Positions 24,501 to 38,100 of a DNA stretch of 64,000 bases are shown here, in pieces (positions within the stretch are counted from its first letter, which is position 1; each line of letters starts with the position of its first letter). A model generated the notes under the pieces. That model made no database searches. It saw only the letters and a program-made list of their open reading frames with translations, and was not told the origin of the DNA. The stretch comes from Coturnix japonica (lineage: Eukaryota > Chordata > Aves > Galliformes > Phasianidae): contig NC_029521.1 of NCBI RefSeq assembly GCF_001577835.2, forward strand, positions 8,422,255 to 8,486,254. Direction: 5' to 3'. Made by a program: the position numbers and the translations under genes.

Positions 24501-26727
24501 CAACATCAAACTCTGGGTCTCCTCCAAACTGCATTCTGGATTCTCAGTAAAATCTTTCTGTATTTGAGAAACAGATTGTGCAGATAGCCAGTTCAAGTCA
24601 GTTTCACTGACTTTACGCTCCTATGCTCCAGAGCCTATATATTCTAAAAGATATTTTCTGCTTTATTTTTAAGTGATTGCTTCTAAATTAATGATGACTG
24701 GGATGGACACTTCAGTGAATGAAGCCCCAACCTTGACAAATCATCTGGTTCTGTCAACTCCTTCAACAGAAAAGGTAAATCCTTGTGTGAGGGATAATTA
24801 GCACACATACGTATTATTATTCAAAAACAAACAGTTCATTGCTTTTCATACAGCTGCATGTCCGTCTAAATAAAGCCTATGAAAAGACAGCATATAAAGA
24901 TAATAGGCTTGCTGTCTCCTATCAAAAGAAACAAAAGTTCCCAGTTATTTCAAATAGCACCTTAAAGGCCTGTATCACATGCACAACACCTTTGTAAAAT
25001 TCATTTGACTTTTAAATGAAACGCATTTTAATTTGAACTACAATTAATGATCAAGGTCTCAACAATGCCCACGTTCATGCTTAACTGTATTCTCCTATGA
25101 TCCACTGATTTTAAAAGGTAATACCTCGGGGTAACAGTAACCACATGCTGGAGCCTTTCCTCTGGAGCCTAAGGAGCTGTATTTTTACTGTCCCTGTTCA
25201 AGAGCTTTGTAATGCAAGATGTTTAAAGTCACAAAATACTGCTGATTCTTTAACACTTATATTGCCTTGAATATTTATATAATCTTAGATGCAGTAACCT
25301 AGGCGAGTCTCTGCAAAATAGATACATGGGGTATGATTAAAGCTATCACGGTGCTAAGTGAAGCAGTGAAGGACCTTGTTTAGGACTGTTTATCAAATAT
25401 GGAACACGTAAACCTCACATTTACAACTGCTAAGGTTTGCTCTATGTTAATATTACTTATAGTGTTCATTTTGCAAGATTATCTGCACAATTATCTGCGA
25501 TTTCAGGGCTATATTGTCTGAAAGTTCTCATTTTTCTGTATGTTCAGATAGCCTGTTCAGATTATAAAACGCAACAAACACATGAAAGAAAGAAGCAGCA
25601 GTACCAATGTGTGGGCCTTGGTGAAACTACTTAAACTAATCAGAGAACATCGGTGTATTTCTCAGAGAATACAAAACAGATTTTTCCAACAAAATGGATG
25701 AACATATACAAATGTCTCCCTCTTCTCCATTCCTTACTTAATAATGAACCACAAAAGTATAATGAAGAAAGAAAGGCGTTTTAGCAAGAGATCATGTCAA
25801 TATTTAAATAGATAGTACTTTGGGGGAGGACAAAAAACAAACAGCTGTTCCACATCCCCAGCAGCACTCCTGACATACCGTTCTTGGCCAAGTATTTCTG
25901 TGTATTTGCATAAGGTGAAAGGGAAGGTTCTTTTTAACCCTTTTTCCCTGCAGGTTTCAGTACCTTTTTTTTTGTGCCACAAAGTGAACTGCAAATGCAA
26001 GAGCAGGATTCAACTGACAAAACCCTGAGCCTTGCAAGCTTTTTGCTCACAGGGAGTTTTCCCCACCTATACTCTGTTCAGATGGAATGAACAAGAACTC
26101 CAAACCGCAGCAGTGGACATACTTGTTTTTCCCTCCTCCCAGGGACTTCCAGTGCTTGGGATACAAACAAAAGGGTTGAGCATGGAAGCTGCAAAATACT
26201 AATAGAGCAGAGTAGCACAGTCAGTTGCTGCTCCTTAACAGAACAACTCACGGAGCATCTCAAGGAGAGGAAAAGAACCCACATATAAAAATATAAAGAT
26301 TACCTTCAGGTGATAAGCGTTGTTTGAATGGAAATCACAGCACAGGAGATGGTGTAGTGTATGTGTATTCACATGTTTTGGTTAGTGTAGCTCAGAACAT
26401 ACAAACAGTACAGAAAGTGAGGAAATCTCCTATTTGTCCTCTGTACCCAGCCACTAACAAAATGTTTGTGTTCATTCCCGACACGTAATCAACGTTGCTT
26501 GCTTAGAGTCAGGAGCAAAACTAAATCCTGGCTCAGTGTAACAGAAGGCTTGCCATCCACTTGTTGGACCAAAATGGCTATTTATATATAATCTGTATTT
26601 CAATGTATTCCCATACAATGTATCAAATCTTCCATTACCAGTTCTTCACAATCAACTCGAGTTGTTTTGCTTCCCAAGGATAGAGCACACAGAATGCAAG
26701 GAACAACATCAGTAAGTGCAGGGCTGT
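24501..26727. other. DNAJC12-SIRT1 spacer, DNAJC12 side
   Basis: AT-rich DNA. No gene, tRNA or clear repeat was recognised. Confidence 0.6.
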
Positions 26728-27513
26728 AAGAAACCGGATGAGGTTTAACAAAAGCAAATGTAGAGTCTTACACCTGGGTAGAAATAATTGCATGCACCAG
26801 TACAGGCTGGGGGAAGAGCAGCTGGAGAGGAGCTCTGCAGAGAGGGACCTGGGCATCCTGGTGGACGACAGATTGACCATGAGCCAGCAGTGTGCCCTTG
26901 TAGCCAAAAAAGCCAATGGCATACTGGGGTGTATTAAAAAGAGCGTGTCCAGTAGGTCGAAGGAGGTGATCCTCCCCCTCTACTCTGCCCTGGTGAGGCC
27001 TCATCTGGAATATTGTGTCCAGTTCTGGGCTCCCCAGTACAAAAAAGACAGGGAACTCTTGGAAAGAGTCCAGCAGAGGGCCACTAAGATGGTGAAGGGC
27101 CTGGAGCATCTACCCTATGAGGAGAGACTTAGGGAACTGGGTCTGTTTAGCCTTGAAAAAGGAAGGCTGAAAGGGGATTGGATCCAGGTTTATAAATACC
27201 TGAGGTGTGGGAGCCATAGCGGTGAGGCTGGTCTCTTTTCAGTGGTGCGTGGGGACAGGACTAGGAGTAATGGGATGAAAGTACAGCATAGGAAGTTCTG
27301 CACGAATGTGCGGAAGAACTTCTTTACAGTGAGGGTGACGGAGCACTGGAACAGGCTGCCCAGGGAGGTGGTGGAGTCTCCTTCTCTGGAGATATTTAAG
27401 ACCCACCTGGACACCGAACTGTGTGACCTGCTGTAGTGAGCCAGCTTTGTCAGGGGGGTTGGACTCGATGATCTCTAGAGGTCCCTTCCAACCCCTACAA
27501 TTCTGTGATTCTG
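26728..27513 (+). mobile_element. CR1 LINE, 5'-truncated copy with open ORF2 C-terminus
   Basis: This is the 3' end of a chicken repeat 1 (CR1) non-LTR retrotransposon. An uninterrupted frame from 26738 to 27436 encodes 232 residues of the ORF2 C-terminus ([14 protein letters not shown] ... [20 protein letters not shown] ... [13 protein letters not shown] ... [16 protein letters not shown]), beyond the RT catalytic core. It is followed by the short 3' UTR (GGACTCGATGATCTCTAGAGG) and an ATTCTGTGATTCTG tail. The open frame means a fairly young insertion, but the element is dead: it lacks the 5' part of ORF2 and the promoter. Confidence 0.95.
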
Positions 27514-28180
27514 TAAGTTCTGCATGTTCCACCTTCAGATGGTCACACACACTCAGAGATGCAGAAGTAGAAGAGGACCCAAGCACCGCCAAACTGACTT
27601 CCCAATCCGGGGGTAACTGCTGCAACATCATCATTGCATGAGCAAATGTTTGCAAGGTTAGAGTCGGCTTTAGGGCCCTCGATTCATTTCCTCACCAACA
27701 GCTTCACAGAAAGCTTTGGATCGCCCACCTGTGCCAGTTACGTGGTGTCTTAGAACAGGATCTCCATGTCAATAAGCATCCAAACACCATTACTAACACA
27801 ACACCTTCCTTTTTATGCCTCAAAACCTGATTGTCTCAACTTCAACACACACAACGAACACTTTGGGACAGATTTGCAGACAGTGATAGAATTGCTCTGA
27901 TTCACATCTTATCACTTCTTGTTTTGATGCACATGAAGCGTGGTACGTGCAACTGAACCACCAGTACAGATCATTACAGCTGATGCCATCAAGGTGTGCA
28001 AGGGAGAAATTCTACTTGTCTAATATTGGTCTTACCACCAAGTTGAATTGGATTCAAGTCGCTGAAGCCATTATGTAATTAGTTGGCGACACTAAGCAGT
28101 AATATTAAACAAAACAATACCGAATTTTGTATCCATTAAGGTTAGATCAGGATTGCTGTGCTTGTAGGTAATACAACAGG
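27514..28180. other. DNAJC12-SIRT1 spacer, SIRT1 side
   Basis: Unique-looking AT-rich DNA that ends where CpG density rises sharply at about 28180. No gene seen. Confidence 0.6.
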
Positions 28181-29110
28181 GCCCGCGGTCACGTGACCAG
28201 CAGGCCAGGCCGCGCGAGGGCCGAGCCGGCGCCGGACGCCACGTGACCTGACCCCCCCCCCCCTTCCGTGTCCCCGCTCACGTGACCCGGTTTGTTGTTG
28301 TTGCGGCCTCCTCGGGGCGGGCGCCCGCGTGGGCGGCGGCGCGGTCACGTGCCGTGTTTAAATCGCTCCCTGTGGTGGGGGCTGGGCCCGTGGCGGCGGC
28401 GCTGCTGCGCGCTGCGCCGGGCGGGACGGAGCCACAGAGGGGGGCGGCGGCGGTTGCTTCTCCAAGATGGCGGACGGGGACGCTCCGCTCCTCCGCCACC
28501 GCGACGGCGGACCCGGCGTCCCGGCCGACGGCGCCGAGCCCGCGCCCAAGCGCCAGCGCCTCGACTCGGAACACGGCGTTTGCGGCTGGGGCGCGCCGCC
28601 CGCCCACCGCCCCGAGCGGGGCGAGGAGCCGCCTATCGCCGCCGCCGCGGAACCTCCGGGCCAGGAGGAGGCGGCCCTCAGCGCCCACGGAGACGGCCGG
28701 GCGCGGGAGGAGGAGGACGGCGGCGCGACGACGGGCGGCCGGAGCGGCGCGGACAATAGGGCCGGGCGGCGGGGCCTGGCCCGGGCGGAGCCGCCTCCGC
28801 AGCCGCGGCAGCGGGGCCGGGGGGAGGGGGCGGAGGCGGCGCCCGGAGAAGACGCGGCGGAGGCGGCCATTGGCTGCGAGCGGGCGCAGCGTTCAAACGG
28901 GGCGAGCGGAGCGCCGGCCCCGCAGCCCGGTGAGGACCCGACCCCATCCCCCGTCCCGCCCCGGGGCGGCCGCGGCGAGGGGGAGCTCCGAGCTCGGCTG
29001 CCGCCCGTCGGCTGCGGCGCCCCGGGCCTCTCTGCTCCGATCGGGCCTCCCCGCTCCGATCGCTATTCGTGCCGGGCCTCGGCGCGATGCTAAGATCGGC
29101 CGCGGTGCTG
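28181..29110. promoter_or_regulatory. SIRT1: SIRT1 CpG island promoter with four CACGTG E-boxes
   Basis: GC and CpG content jump at 28181 and stay high through exon 1 into intron 1. Four CACGTG palindromes lie at 28190-28195, 28240-28245, 28279-28284 and 28346-28351. The first sits in a perfect GTCACGTGAC palindrome. The second and third keep CACGTGAC, the fourth GTCACGTG. Such sites bind bHLH-zip factors (USF, MYC/MAX, TFEB/MITF, and CLOCK:BMAL1 for E-boxes in general). A C run (28250-28263) separates the second from the third. Confidence 0.85.
28357..28362 (+). promoter_or_regulatory. SIRT1: TATA-like TTTAAA box of SIRT1
   Basis: TTTAAAT lies 105 nt upstream of the start codon in otherwise GC-rich DNA, right after the last E-box. 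A start site around 28385-28395 would give a 5' UTR of about 75 nt with no upstream ATG. Confidence 0.45.
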
Positions 29111-32100
29111 GCAGCGCGCTATTAGAAATGACAACCCAAAGCCCCATTGACTTACGGAATCAAACTATGATCCAGAGATGGGAGCGGTCGCTTTCTTTCT
29201 GCTTCTTGAAAACTTGCGTGGAAGGGACAGGAGCGGTTGTGCGGCCCCGCTCTTTAAGTAGCTTCGAGTTAGTCTTAGGCTTCAGCAGCTGAAGCGCAAA
29301 GTGCTGCACCCTCAGGGAGCTGTGTTTGCAGGTGGGTTTGGAGCACGGCCTGGGCAGCACCAGCACTTGAGCTCGGTCCGCTGTGTTGGGACCGACAGGT
29401 CGGGAGGCTTTGGGGTTTTTAAGGTAGTGCTTTAGGAAGGGCCTTTAAAATGCTGTAAGAGACCGCGTTTTGCCTGGGAAGTGATTTCTATTATAAATGC
29501 CTTATGTAGAGCCTATTCCTCAAGTCACTCAGATTCTCAGACGTGTTTTGGTTTGTATTGGCTGTCTCTGGCAAGAAGTCCTTTTATTTCTTTGAAGAAT
29601 CAAGACAGCTCCTTGGGGAGTGTTAAGTTTCAACTGGTACTTTAGGCTGGGTGTCACATCTTATAAATCTGTGATGATGTGTTGAGTCGTTAATGACACA
29701 GACTTTGACTTCACATGGCAGACACTGGTTGTAGTAGAACAGTGTGCCGATGGATGTTTCTCATATTCATAAAGCTTTTCTGTGTAAGATGCTCACTGAC
29801 TTCACATGTTACCAGACAGAATTGTGATGCTTTAAATACGTAAAATCACAGTAAGACATAATGAGTATCCCAGTCCTCTCTAGAGCCCTTATTCTGGGTG
29901 CGTGATGAAGTTAGATTGGGTTACTCCATCTTAGGACCACAAGCAGAGTGCTGGAAGCCAAACCCAAGGTACAGCGGATGATAAACTTAGTGAAGGTGGT
30001 TCAGGGCAGCACGTTTTTGTGTCATAAATGAAATACCATTTGAGTGTGTGTGTGGCCAGCTGCAAGATAACAGCACAGCAACATTCTCCTCTCTATCCAG
30101 CTGTGTGCTTGTGCGCGCTTTTAAATGCTGGGCTCTTAAAACCCCATTGAAGATTGTTTTATAAGGTGCGGAACATTGATTTTACCAGTTTCACAGTAAG
30201 AGCTGGATGAAGTGAGAACCGCATGAGAAAATAGTGGTAATTTTAAAACACTTCACTCTCGGTGAAGGTACAGACAAACTCAGTAACCAACACTGCATAT
30301 AATGAATGCCTCATTCATGTCAACATCAGCCCACTGATGCCAGTATTAATATAGAAATCCTTCAGTAAATCGGAGGCCTGAAAATGTGTTAATAAGCTGA
30401 AAAATTAAAACCAACTTAAGTGATGAAACTGCCTATTTGTTGGCTATTACAGCTGAATGCAATGAATTACAACTTTAGGTTTTGTGATGCATTTAAATGT
30501 GCATGAACTGTGCTGCTTGGCTCAGTTTTGTAACTTCCATTGTTGTGCTGTCTTGCAGATAACTTCCTTTTGAGCGATGAAATCATAGCCAATGGTTTCC
30601 ACTCCTGTGACAGTGATGAAGATGACAGAGCTTCACATGCAAGTTCTAGTGACTGGACCCCAAGACCACGTATAGGTAGAAGCCTATGTAATTATTCTCA
30701 GATGCTGCTTGGCTTTGAACACTTGCTTAGTTCTTCCTACTCTTCGGTTGGTTTGAAAATTGTTAGAAGAAATATAAATTATTTAGTTTTCATTAATTAC
30801 TGCCTGTATCCTGTGTGGTATTGAAAGAACAGTGAACAGAACAGCAGTGCTCCGCTTAAAACCTGACCTAGTTGTTACTGCTCTCCTCGTTATGGGTTCA
30901 CTGTTCAGTACCTTTTAGGTAAACGTATTTGCTGATGGTTATCTTCCATATGTAATGTAGCTACCTTTAGTTTGGGTCCTCTTAGTGTTGCTTCTTAAGA
31001 CAAACGTATTTTTCTTCTACTGCTCCATTCTTGAGTGTTTCTGGGGCTATAGAAGATCGTCTCTGAAGTCATTACTTTTAGATGACTAATAGAGCAGTGA
31101 AAAACCTGTAGATTGATGGACTCTTGTCTTTAGTGATATGTGTATATGCATGTTTGTGCCCTATGAAGCATTGGAGAAACAGTTAAGCCATTAAATGGAG
31201 GAACATTGTGAAGGTTGTTGCTAAACGTGTATTTTTGAGAGCCATCCAGCTTGCTATGAGCTGTGATTTTTACTCTAACTGTGCAAAAAATCCACTGCGG
31301 GTTAACGTAAAATAGTCATAAATCCCTACCTATACTGTCATTGCTACATTTAGACCAAGATATACAAGGTTTTTGATGCAAGGAATCAAACTGCTTTAAT
31401 AAAATGAAGTGAGCGTTAATAAACGGAACAATGATTTTACTTGTCTTGGTCAATTTCTGTTTTGTTTTTTATTTCCTCAGGTCCTTATACTTTTGTTCAG
31501 CAGCATCTCATGTTAGGAACAGACCCACGGACAATTCTGAAAGACCTGCTCCCAGAAACAATCCCTCCACCTGAACTGGACGATATGACGCTGTGGCAAA
31601 TTGTCATAAACATTCTTTCAGAACCACCAAAAAGAAAAAAAAGGAAAGATATCAATACTATTGATGATGCGGTGAAACTTCTACAGGAATGCAAAAAAAT
31701 CATGGTCCTGACAGGAGCTGGGGTACGTATCGCCACAGTGACAGAGTGAGAATATATGCTTGGTTCATTCTTATCCAAAGCCTTATGGCACACTGACAGT
31801 CTGACAGTGGCAGTGTTGGTAAGCAGATAATTGGGAAGAGGAGGTACAGCTGTCCTAGAATGATGCACGCTGCAAGACTGGAGCTTAGACTGGAAATGAG
31901 GAGATCTCTCTTCTGACAAGAAGCTATTCTTACATATTTAAACTCTTTAACAATTGCTTCCATGCAAAATAAGTATGAAATAAAATCACATCTACCAATT
32001 TCAGAACACTTTCTACCTTAGTCTTTTTTTCTTTTACAAAGCTAATGACTTTAAGTCTAAGTAAATTTCCTAAAACATCTAATGGAACTAGAAGGGACTA

Positions 32101-35100
32101 AAAGGCTGGGGATGATGGATGTGTTCAATCAGAGTGCGATTCCATTTCAGTAGACAGTTTTATGTCTCAGGTGCTACCCTACAATGATAAAACTACTCAC
32201 GGTTTCACTAAACAAAACCGTGAGTTGTCATGAATTTGCAGCTTTACACATGTGTATGAGATACAGTATGAAAGTCCATCATTCTTTTCACCCCTGTTGA
32301 TTGCACACAGAGGTGTGATTGATGCTGTTCAGAAACGATGGCTAATCCAACTCAGACCAGCTTTGCAGAGAAGCACTGCTACTTGTTATCCACTGCTGTT
32401 CTTCCAATAATTGCTACGCCTGTTTCCCCTCCTCTTGTTATAGTATTCTGGGTTAGCATGGGGCAATAAATGAGTCCTTATTGTCTGTTACTGCAGTGCT
32501 CAGCTAGTTTATCAGAGGTGTCTTCTCATCAGAAGTGAGATTCCATTTTGTTACTGCATTTGCATGTTAAAGGGAAAAAAATGAGCAACTTTGTGCACTT
32601 CTCACATGACTTTCATTAGTAAAAGTTCTGCTGCTCTGTTACTGCCTGTAGGGATTGTGCTGAAGCTTTTTGGGACCAGGTTGTCAAGTTGTGTTTCTGT
32701 GCTGCATCTCCTGCTTGTGATCTGGAAATTGGTTTGATTAACACAGAGCACAGACTGGTTTTGTTCTTAATGCATGTGGTTGTACAGAGATATGCTTTCC
32801 CAAATAGTATTGTTGTAGCTCTTGCTATCATAGTAGCTGTTACAGCCCAGTACCCAGCCTTGCTTATTGCAAAAATATATTTCAGGTGTCTGTGTCTTGT
32901 GGAATTCCTGACTTTAGATCAAGAGATGGCATCTATGCACGCCTTGCTGTAGACTTCCCAGACCTTCCAGATCCTCAAGCAATGTTTGATATAGAATACT
33001 TCAGAAAGGACCCCAGGCCATTTTTTAAGTTTGCAAAGGTATGGTTTTCTTATTGATCTCATCTTGGTCAGTATAAAAAATACTTCAGATGCGTAAGTGA
33101 GATTTTGCACAGCTCTGTTAACAAAAGGGTATCTGTCTGTCTCTCTTTCAACAAGATGGTATTTAATTCACTTAATTCAGTGGCATAATGGCTCTCTCCT
33201 TGGCAGGCCTTTGCAAACTATTATATCCTCAAAGATGATACTTTAGTCATTATGCACAACCGTGTTTTAGACTTATTGAAAAGACTTTGCAATATTTTGT
33301 TCTTTTTAAAGCCTACTTGGCTGTTCCTGTTATAAGCTCACTCTGCATGCAGCCTTTCTTAGGGCTCTCTGATTCAAGGGAGGATAAATAACATTTTGTC
33401 ATCATTTTACAAGTCCTTGAAATTCTTAGCTGCAGTTACATTCACTGGAAAATAAAATGAGAAACTTTTGGCAGGCACACAAGTAATGTGGAAAACTAGA
33501 TTTGAATTTGATGTGTAGCACGCTGTTTCGTGTCATGCTGCATGGTCACGTTATCACTTCATGGTTAGGAGGAGCGAAGCAGTTTCATGTGCTGATAAGT
33601 TTGATCCTGCTTCAGGTTTTGATGGAGCTGACGTGAATGGATCTGTATTTGAAAAGTAAAGGTGGTCTTTTCTTTAAGAAATGACTGTTCATTTCTCAGA
33701 AGGGAGGACGGAGCCATTTTCTGGGAGATATTTGCAATGCTAAGCAGATCAATTAAAAACACCCCAGAGACGAGAAGGAAATACGGAATCAAAGTATTTT
33801 TATAGGACCTGTAAGGACTCCTGAGAATCCATCGCTGCTCACTGTACTTGCTGTTTCCTCCCTTTGCTCACAGTTTGTACTACTGCTGTTATTGATCCAA
33901 AGCTTGGAAACATGGATGCATTCCTTAGTTGCTTGACTTTCTTCAAAGCATCCTATCCAAATTCTAACGTATTTTGCTGTCCATTAGTATATACATTGCT
34001 TTGACTTTTGAATATGGGAGGAGGGGAAGAGGAACCAACTTCATGTGGTCTGCCTATATGGATATTTTACCAGAACGGTTCAAATTTAATTTGGCAGCTA
34101 TTTTTTAGTGACATAATTTCATCTGGTATTAAAAGCAAACAACAACAAACACACACACACACAAAGCCCTGAAACACAATAGCAACTCTGAAAGCTATTT
34201 GCTCTGTCAGAGCAGTGGCTGATTTACTCAGCCAACATACTTGGACCCAGAAATTAATGTTTCACTTCAGTACATATATTTTAAGGCACAGCTACTCTAC
34301 CTGGGCTTTGCTCCATTTTTGACGTACTTTTCAATGAGCACTATTGGCTTTGCTTTGTTTCCCATCTCTTTGTATGTCTGTGCCAAGAAATTCACCCTTT
34401 TATCGCTGTATGGATGTGCATTTTTTGGTTCTCTTGTCAGTCTTTCCTCACTGCTGCTGCCATAAACTCAATTTGCCTCCTGCTTCATTGATTCCTCTGT
34501 ACAAGTGTTTGTTTCCATTTGTTCAGTGTAAAGTCAGTTCTTTATTTCCTATAATTATTCTCTCCCATGGATCCCATATTTGTTTGTTTGGTTACTGGTG
34601 GCAGAGCACGTCTTGCTTTTTCAGACTAAGATAGAAAAGCTCTCGGGACCATAACACTGCTGTGAGCAATTGCTGATGACTGCTGCAGTTTAAATCCAAA
34701 GATCTATATAGCTTCAGAAAGAGTAACTTGAAATATTTGGGTGAAAAACAAATCCCCTCCTTCTTGCTTACTTTCTGTACAAAGGCCCGAGTTCCCCAGG
34801 TGTGTACAGCCCAGTTGCTGTTCAGTGCCAAAAGAGTGACAGGAGAGCAGAGGGCCTGGAATTCAAGCTCTTCTTTAGAGGTGCTCCTAAGCAATAGAGT
34901 GCTCCTGCTTCCAGCCTCCTTGTCACACAGCAGCCAGAGGTACTGCCTGGCTGGTCAGCTCTAGGCAGTGGTTCTTTGTGCGAAGCTTTCAGCTGAGTGC
35001 CTACATGTGTTTTTTCTTCTGGCAAGCTTGTTTATTCACAGAGGAGACATCAAATCACTCCATAGATTTTGCACATTTCTTCCTGTATACACCTTAGAAA

Positions 35101-38100
35101 TGCCAACCTCCTCTTCCCTGATATAGCAGAAAGGCTGAGCATCTGTCTGGGCCAGTGGAATTGCTCTTCTAAGCCACATGGTTTTGCATTGCTGACTGTT
35201 GTAACTGAATAAATCGGTAAAGCTGGTCTCAGTGCCACCTGCTTTTGGCTTTATGGCCAATTTGTAGTTCTGTTTGCTAGTGAATGAGGGTCCAGAAATG
35301 GCTGCCAGTGCAGCTGATGAGTAAAAACTGTTCATCTTTAACCAAAAGACCAGAATCAGAGTTCCTCACGATTATTTTTTTTTGTCTGACTGCAGTAGAA
35401 TCATGTCTCTAATAAAAATACTGAGGAAGAAGGGGAAGAAAACAGTTCATGTTTTATAGTTCACAAAACTAGAGAAGACATAGACCTTGTTCTTGTGCTG
35501 CCTGAAGAGCAAAGTACCAGCTGCTATAAGGAGCAGTTCATCCTGGTATGATGAGAAGTTCAGCTGGTAAAAGAAGAGTTGGATCTGAGAAGAAAGGGCA
35601 AAATGCAAAGGGGATGATTACAGAAAATGAGCACATAATCGCTGCCTTTGGAATAAATATGCTGTGTATTCATATAAGCTTTCTAATGTACTTTTGAACT
35701 CCATAGGAAATCTATCCAGGCCAATTCCAGCCATCTCTCTGCCACAAGTTCATAGCTTTGATGGATAAAGAAGGAAAATTGCTTCGTAACTATACTCAGA
35801 ACATAGACACATTGGAACAGGTTGCAGGAATCCAAAGGATAATTCAATGTCATGGTCAGTAATTTCAGATTCCCTTTTCTTGTTTTTTATGCGTAGGAAT
35901 GATATTTACTGCTCTATGTGACAAGGTAACTGCTAGTGGTGTTGATATTTTCCTTCAACTGGTATTTCTCCTAAACAAATACTCTGCTTTTAAAGTAGTG
36001 GTTAGTATATTAGGTGAAATTATTACCACTAACTGAAGAAAACATTGCAGAGAGAGAGAGACTGAGAAACATCTTCAGATGCATCCAGTAAGACCCAATT
36101 TGATATTTGTAGCCAACACTTTCATATCTTGGTTTGTTTCATGAAATGCTGTAACCTTTCTTTAATTTGAACTTAAAGTTTTAGTGAAGTCCTGTTAAAA
36201 GTGTTTCTTGGTATGTTCCACCACGCTTCTCAAATTCAACAGGAGAATGAATAGAAAGCTGTGTCCCCAAGTCAGTGGGAAGATGAAGGACCAGACAAGG
36301 ATAAGCTTGGCCAAAGGCACGTGTATTTCATGAGCCTCTGCTGCTTACATGACTGTACTTTACAACTTGAAAATGTTGCCTTTCTTTTTTTCCCCTTTTT
36401 GGAGTTAGTTCAGGTATTTAAAGTGTCAGCAGTAGAACTGGAACTGAAGAAGTTAACCTCTGAGTTAAGAGCAATAACCCTTGGTCTCCCATTAAGAACA
36501 CAGGGCTGCTGTCCTAGCAATGGGCAAGATCAAATATCAGGAAAGAATTATCACCCGATGGCCTTTCCAACAATCCTAACATCAAGCTAGGGAAGCTGTA
36601 GTTCCTTTTTCCTGTAACATACCCACTGTTGAAGCTGGTACTGTTACCACGGTATCTCAAGTGGTCTCTGGATGCAGTGATACCCTGTTCTTCTTTGTCT
36701 CAGCTGTTAGCAGTGCAGCAATGCCAGCCTGGTACCAGAGGTGGCAATCTGCCCATTAATTACAACTGTTTCTTGTGGAGTTCTGCTTCTCTGGGGATCA
36801 GACTCATCTTTTTCATCTACAGACTTAAGAGTCAGTGGATTTGTCAAGTTTCTTCATTCAGAGAGAGTAAATGCAATGCTCTGTCATAGTAATCACAGAA
36901 TCACAGAATTACCCGGGTTGGAAGGGACCTCAAGGATCATGTAGTTCCAACCCCCCTGATCAAAGAGAACAGAATAGAATCCACCCCACAGAATAACCCA
37001 AACCTAACTCTGGTTTTCATACGTATTCAGCATCTGATGCATTTTCTTTTGGATGCCATTCCTAATTAGGTATTTATCACAAAATTCTTACTCAGCTGTG
37101 TTTTTGCACATTGCGGACACACACAAATGTTGGTTTTGTTGTTTCTTTTTTCAGTTGCATGATACAGTAATTAGATTTCAGGCCAGCATCGCCATATATC
37201 TTATCAGTTGATTTTCAAATAAAAAATATTCTATTATTGGATCCTGAGGCTTTTGGAAGTTAGCAAAGGTTATTTTGAGCCCATTACGCTATCCACACTG
37301 CAGTTACACTGCTTAACGCTGGCAGTGGTTAAAGAGAAACTGACGGTAGTTATTTAAAGGTTTGTGCTTCAGTATCTGTTGTCTATCTGTGAGAGCTTGA
37401 CACGTTCCACAGACATCCCCAAATTATTTTTTTAAGCCTTGTTTCATTGTTAAGACAAATCTGACAATTCCTCACTTCATTCTTCAATGTCCTGTCAACT
37501 TTTAGCAGTACTCCTTGCACAGGCACAAGGCCTCGATGGGTAAATGTATGCACCAAAAAGCCACTCTGGTTTGCCACAGTTTCCCATTGTTAACATGTGT
37601 TAGCCAGCAGGCGAGGTTTGCTTTCAGACAGGGCTGCAAGAGCACCAGAGAGCAAATTTACACAACCTTGCCAAACAGTGAACATGGTAGCCAAGCTGTA
37701 TACTAAGTTTGGAGCACTATTCTAATGGGAACAACATAGCTGTAACTGTTGACAGTTTCTGAGAGGAACAGTGCTGTTACTTAGTTGCTTATAATGAAGT
37801 CATAGCAAATGCGTTTTCACAGTTACTTTACTCTTTGAAAGGCAGCTGAGATTGGTGTGGGTTCATGTCCTGCTCTGATGAGGCAGGGCTGTCACCACTT
37901 CTATTACTCGTATAAAGATGGAAAGGGAAAGTAGGGGAGCCATCCAGCATATTTTGTGCTTTCATATATTCAGTAAATCCTCCTCCTAAAACACTTTCTC
38001 CTTGCTAACATCTACAACTACCTTTAGTACTACAGGCATCTCCTCTTCATTTAAAAATAGTTTTTAAGGACTTTAACTGTTTCTTGTTAGCACTGCAATT

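Noticed and set aside
26768-27655. Antisense open frames (up to 138 codons) over the CR1 copy
   Set aside because: They are shadows of the CR1 ORF2 on the opposite strand.
28278-28870. Long open frames on the minus strand and in other plus frames over SIRT1 exon 1
   Set aside because: High GC content removes stop codons from all frames. Composition is Ala/Arg/Pro repeats without homology, and the real exon 1 frame explains the region.
31720-31750. Read-through of SIRT1 exon 3 into [11 protein letters not shown] and a stop as a truncated isoform
   Set aside because: The donor (GGG|GTACGT) is adequate and the normal exon 4 joins in frame. Nothing in the sequence favours retention.
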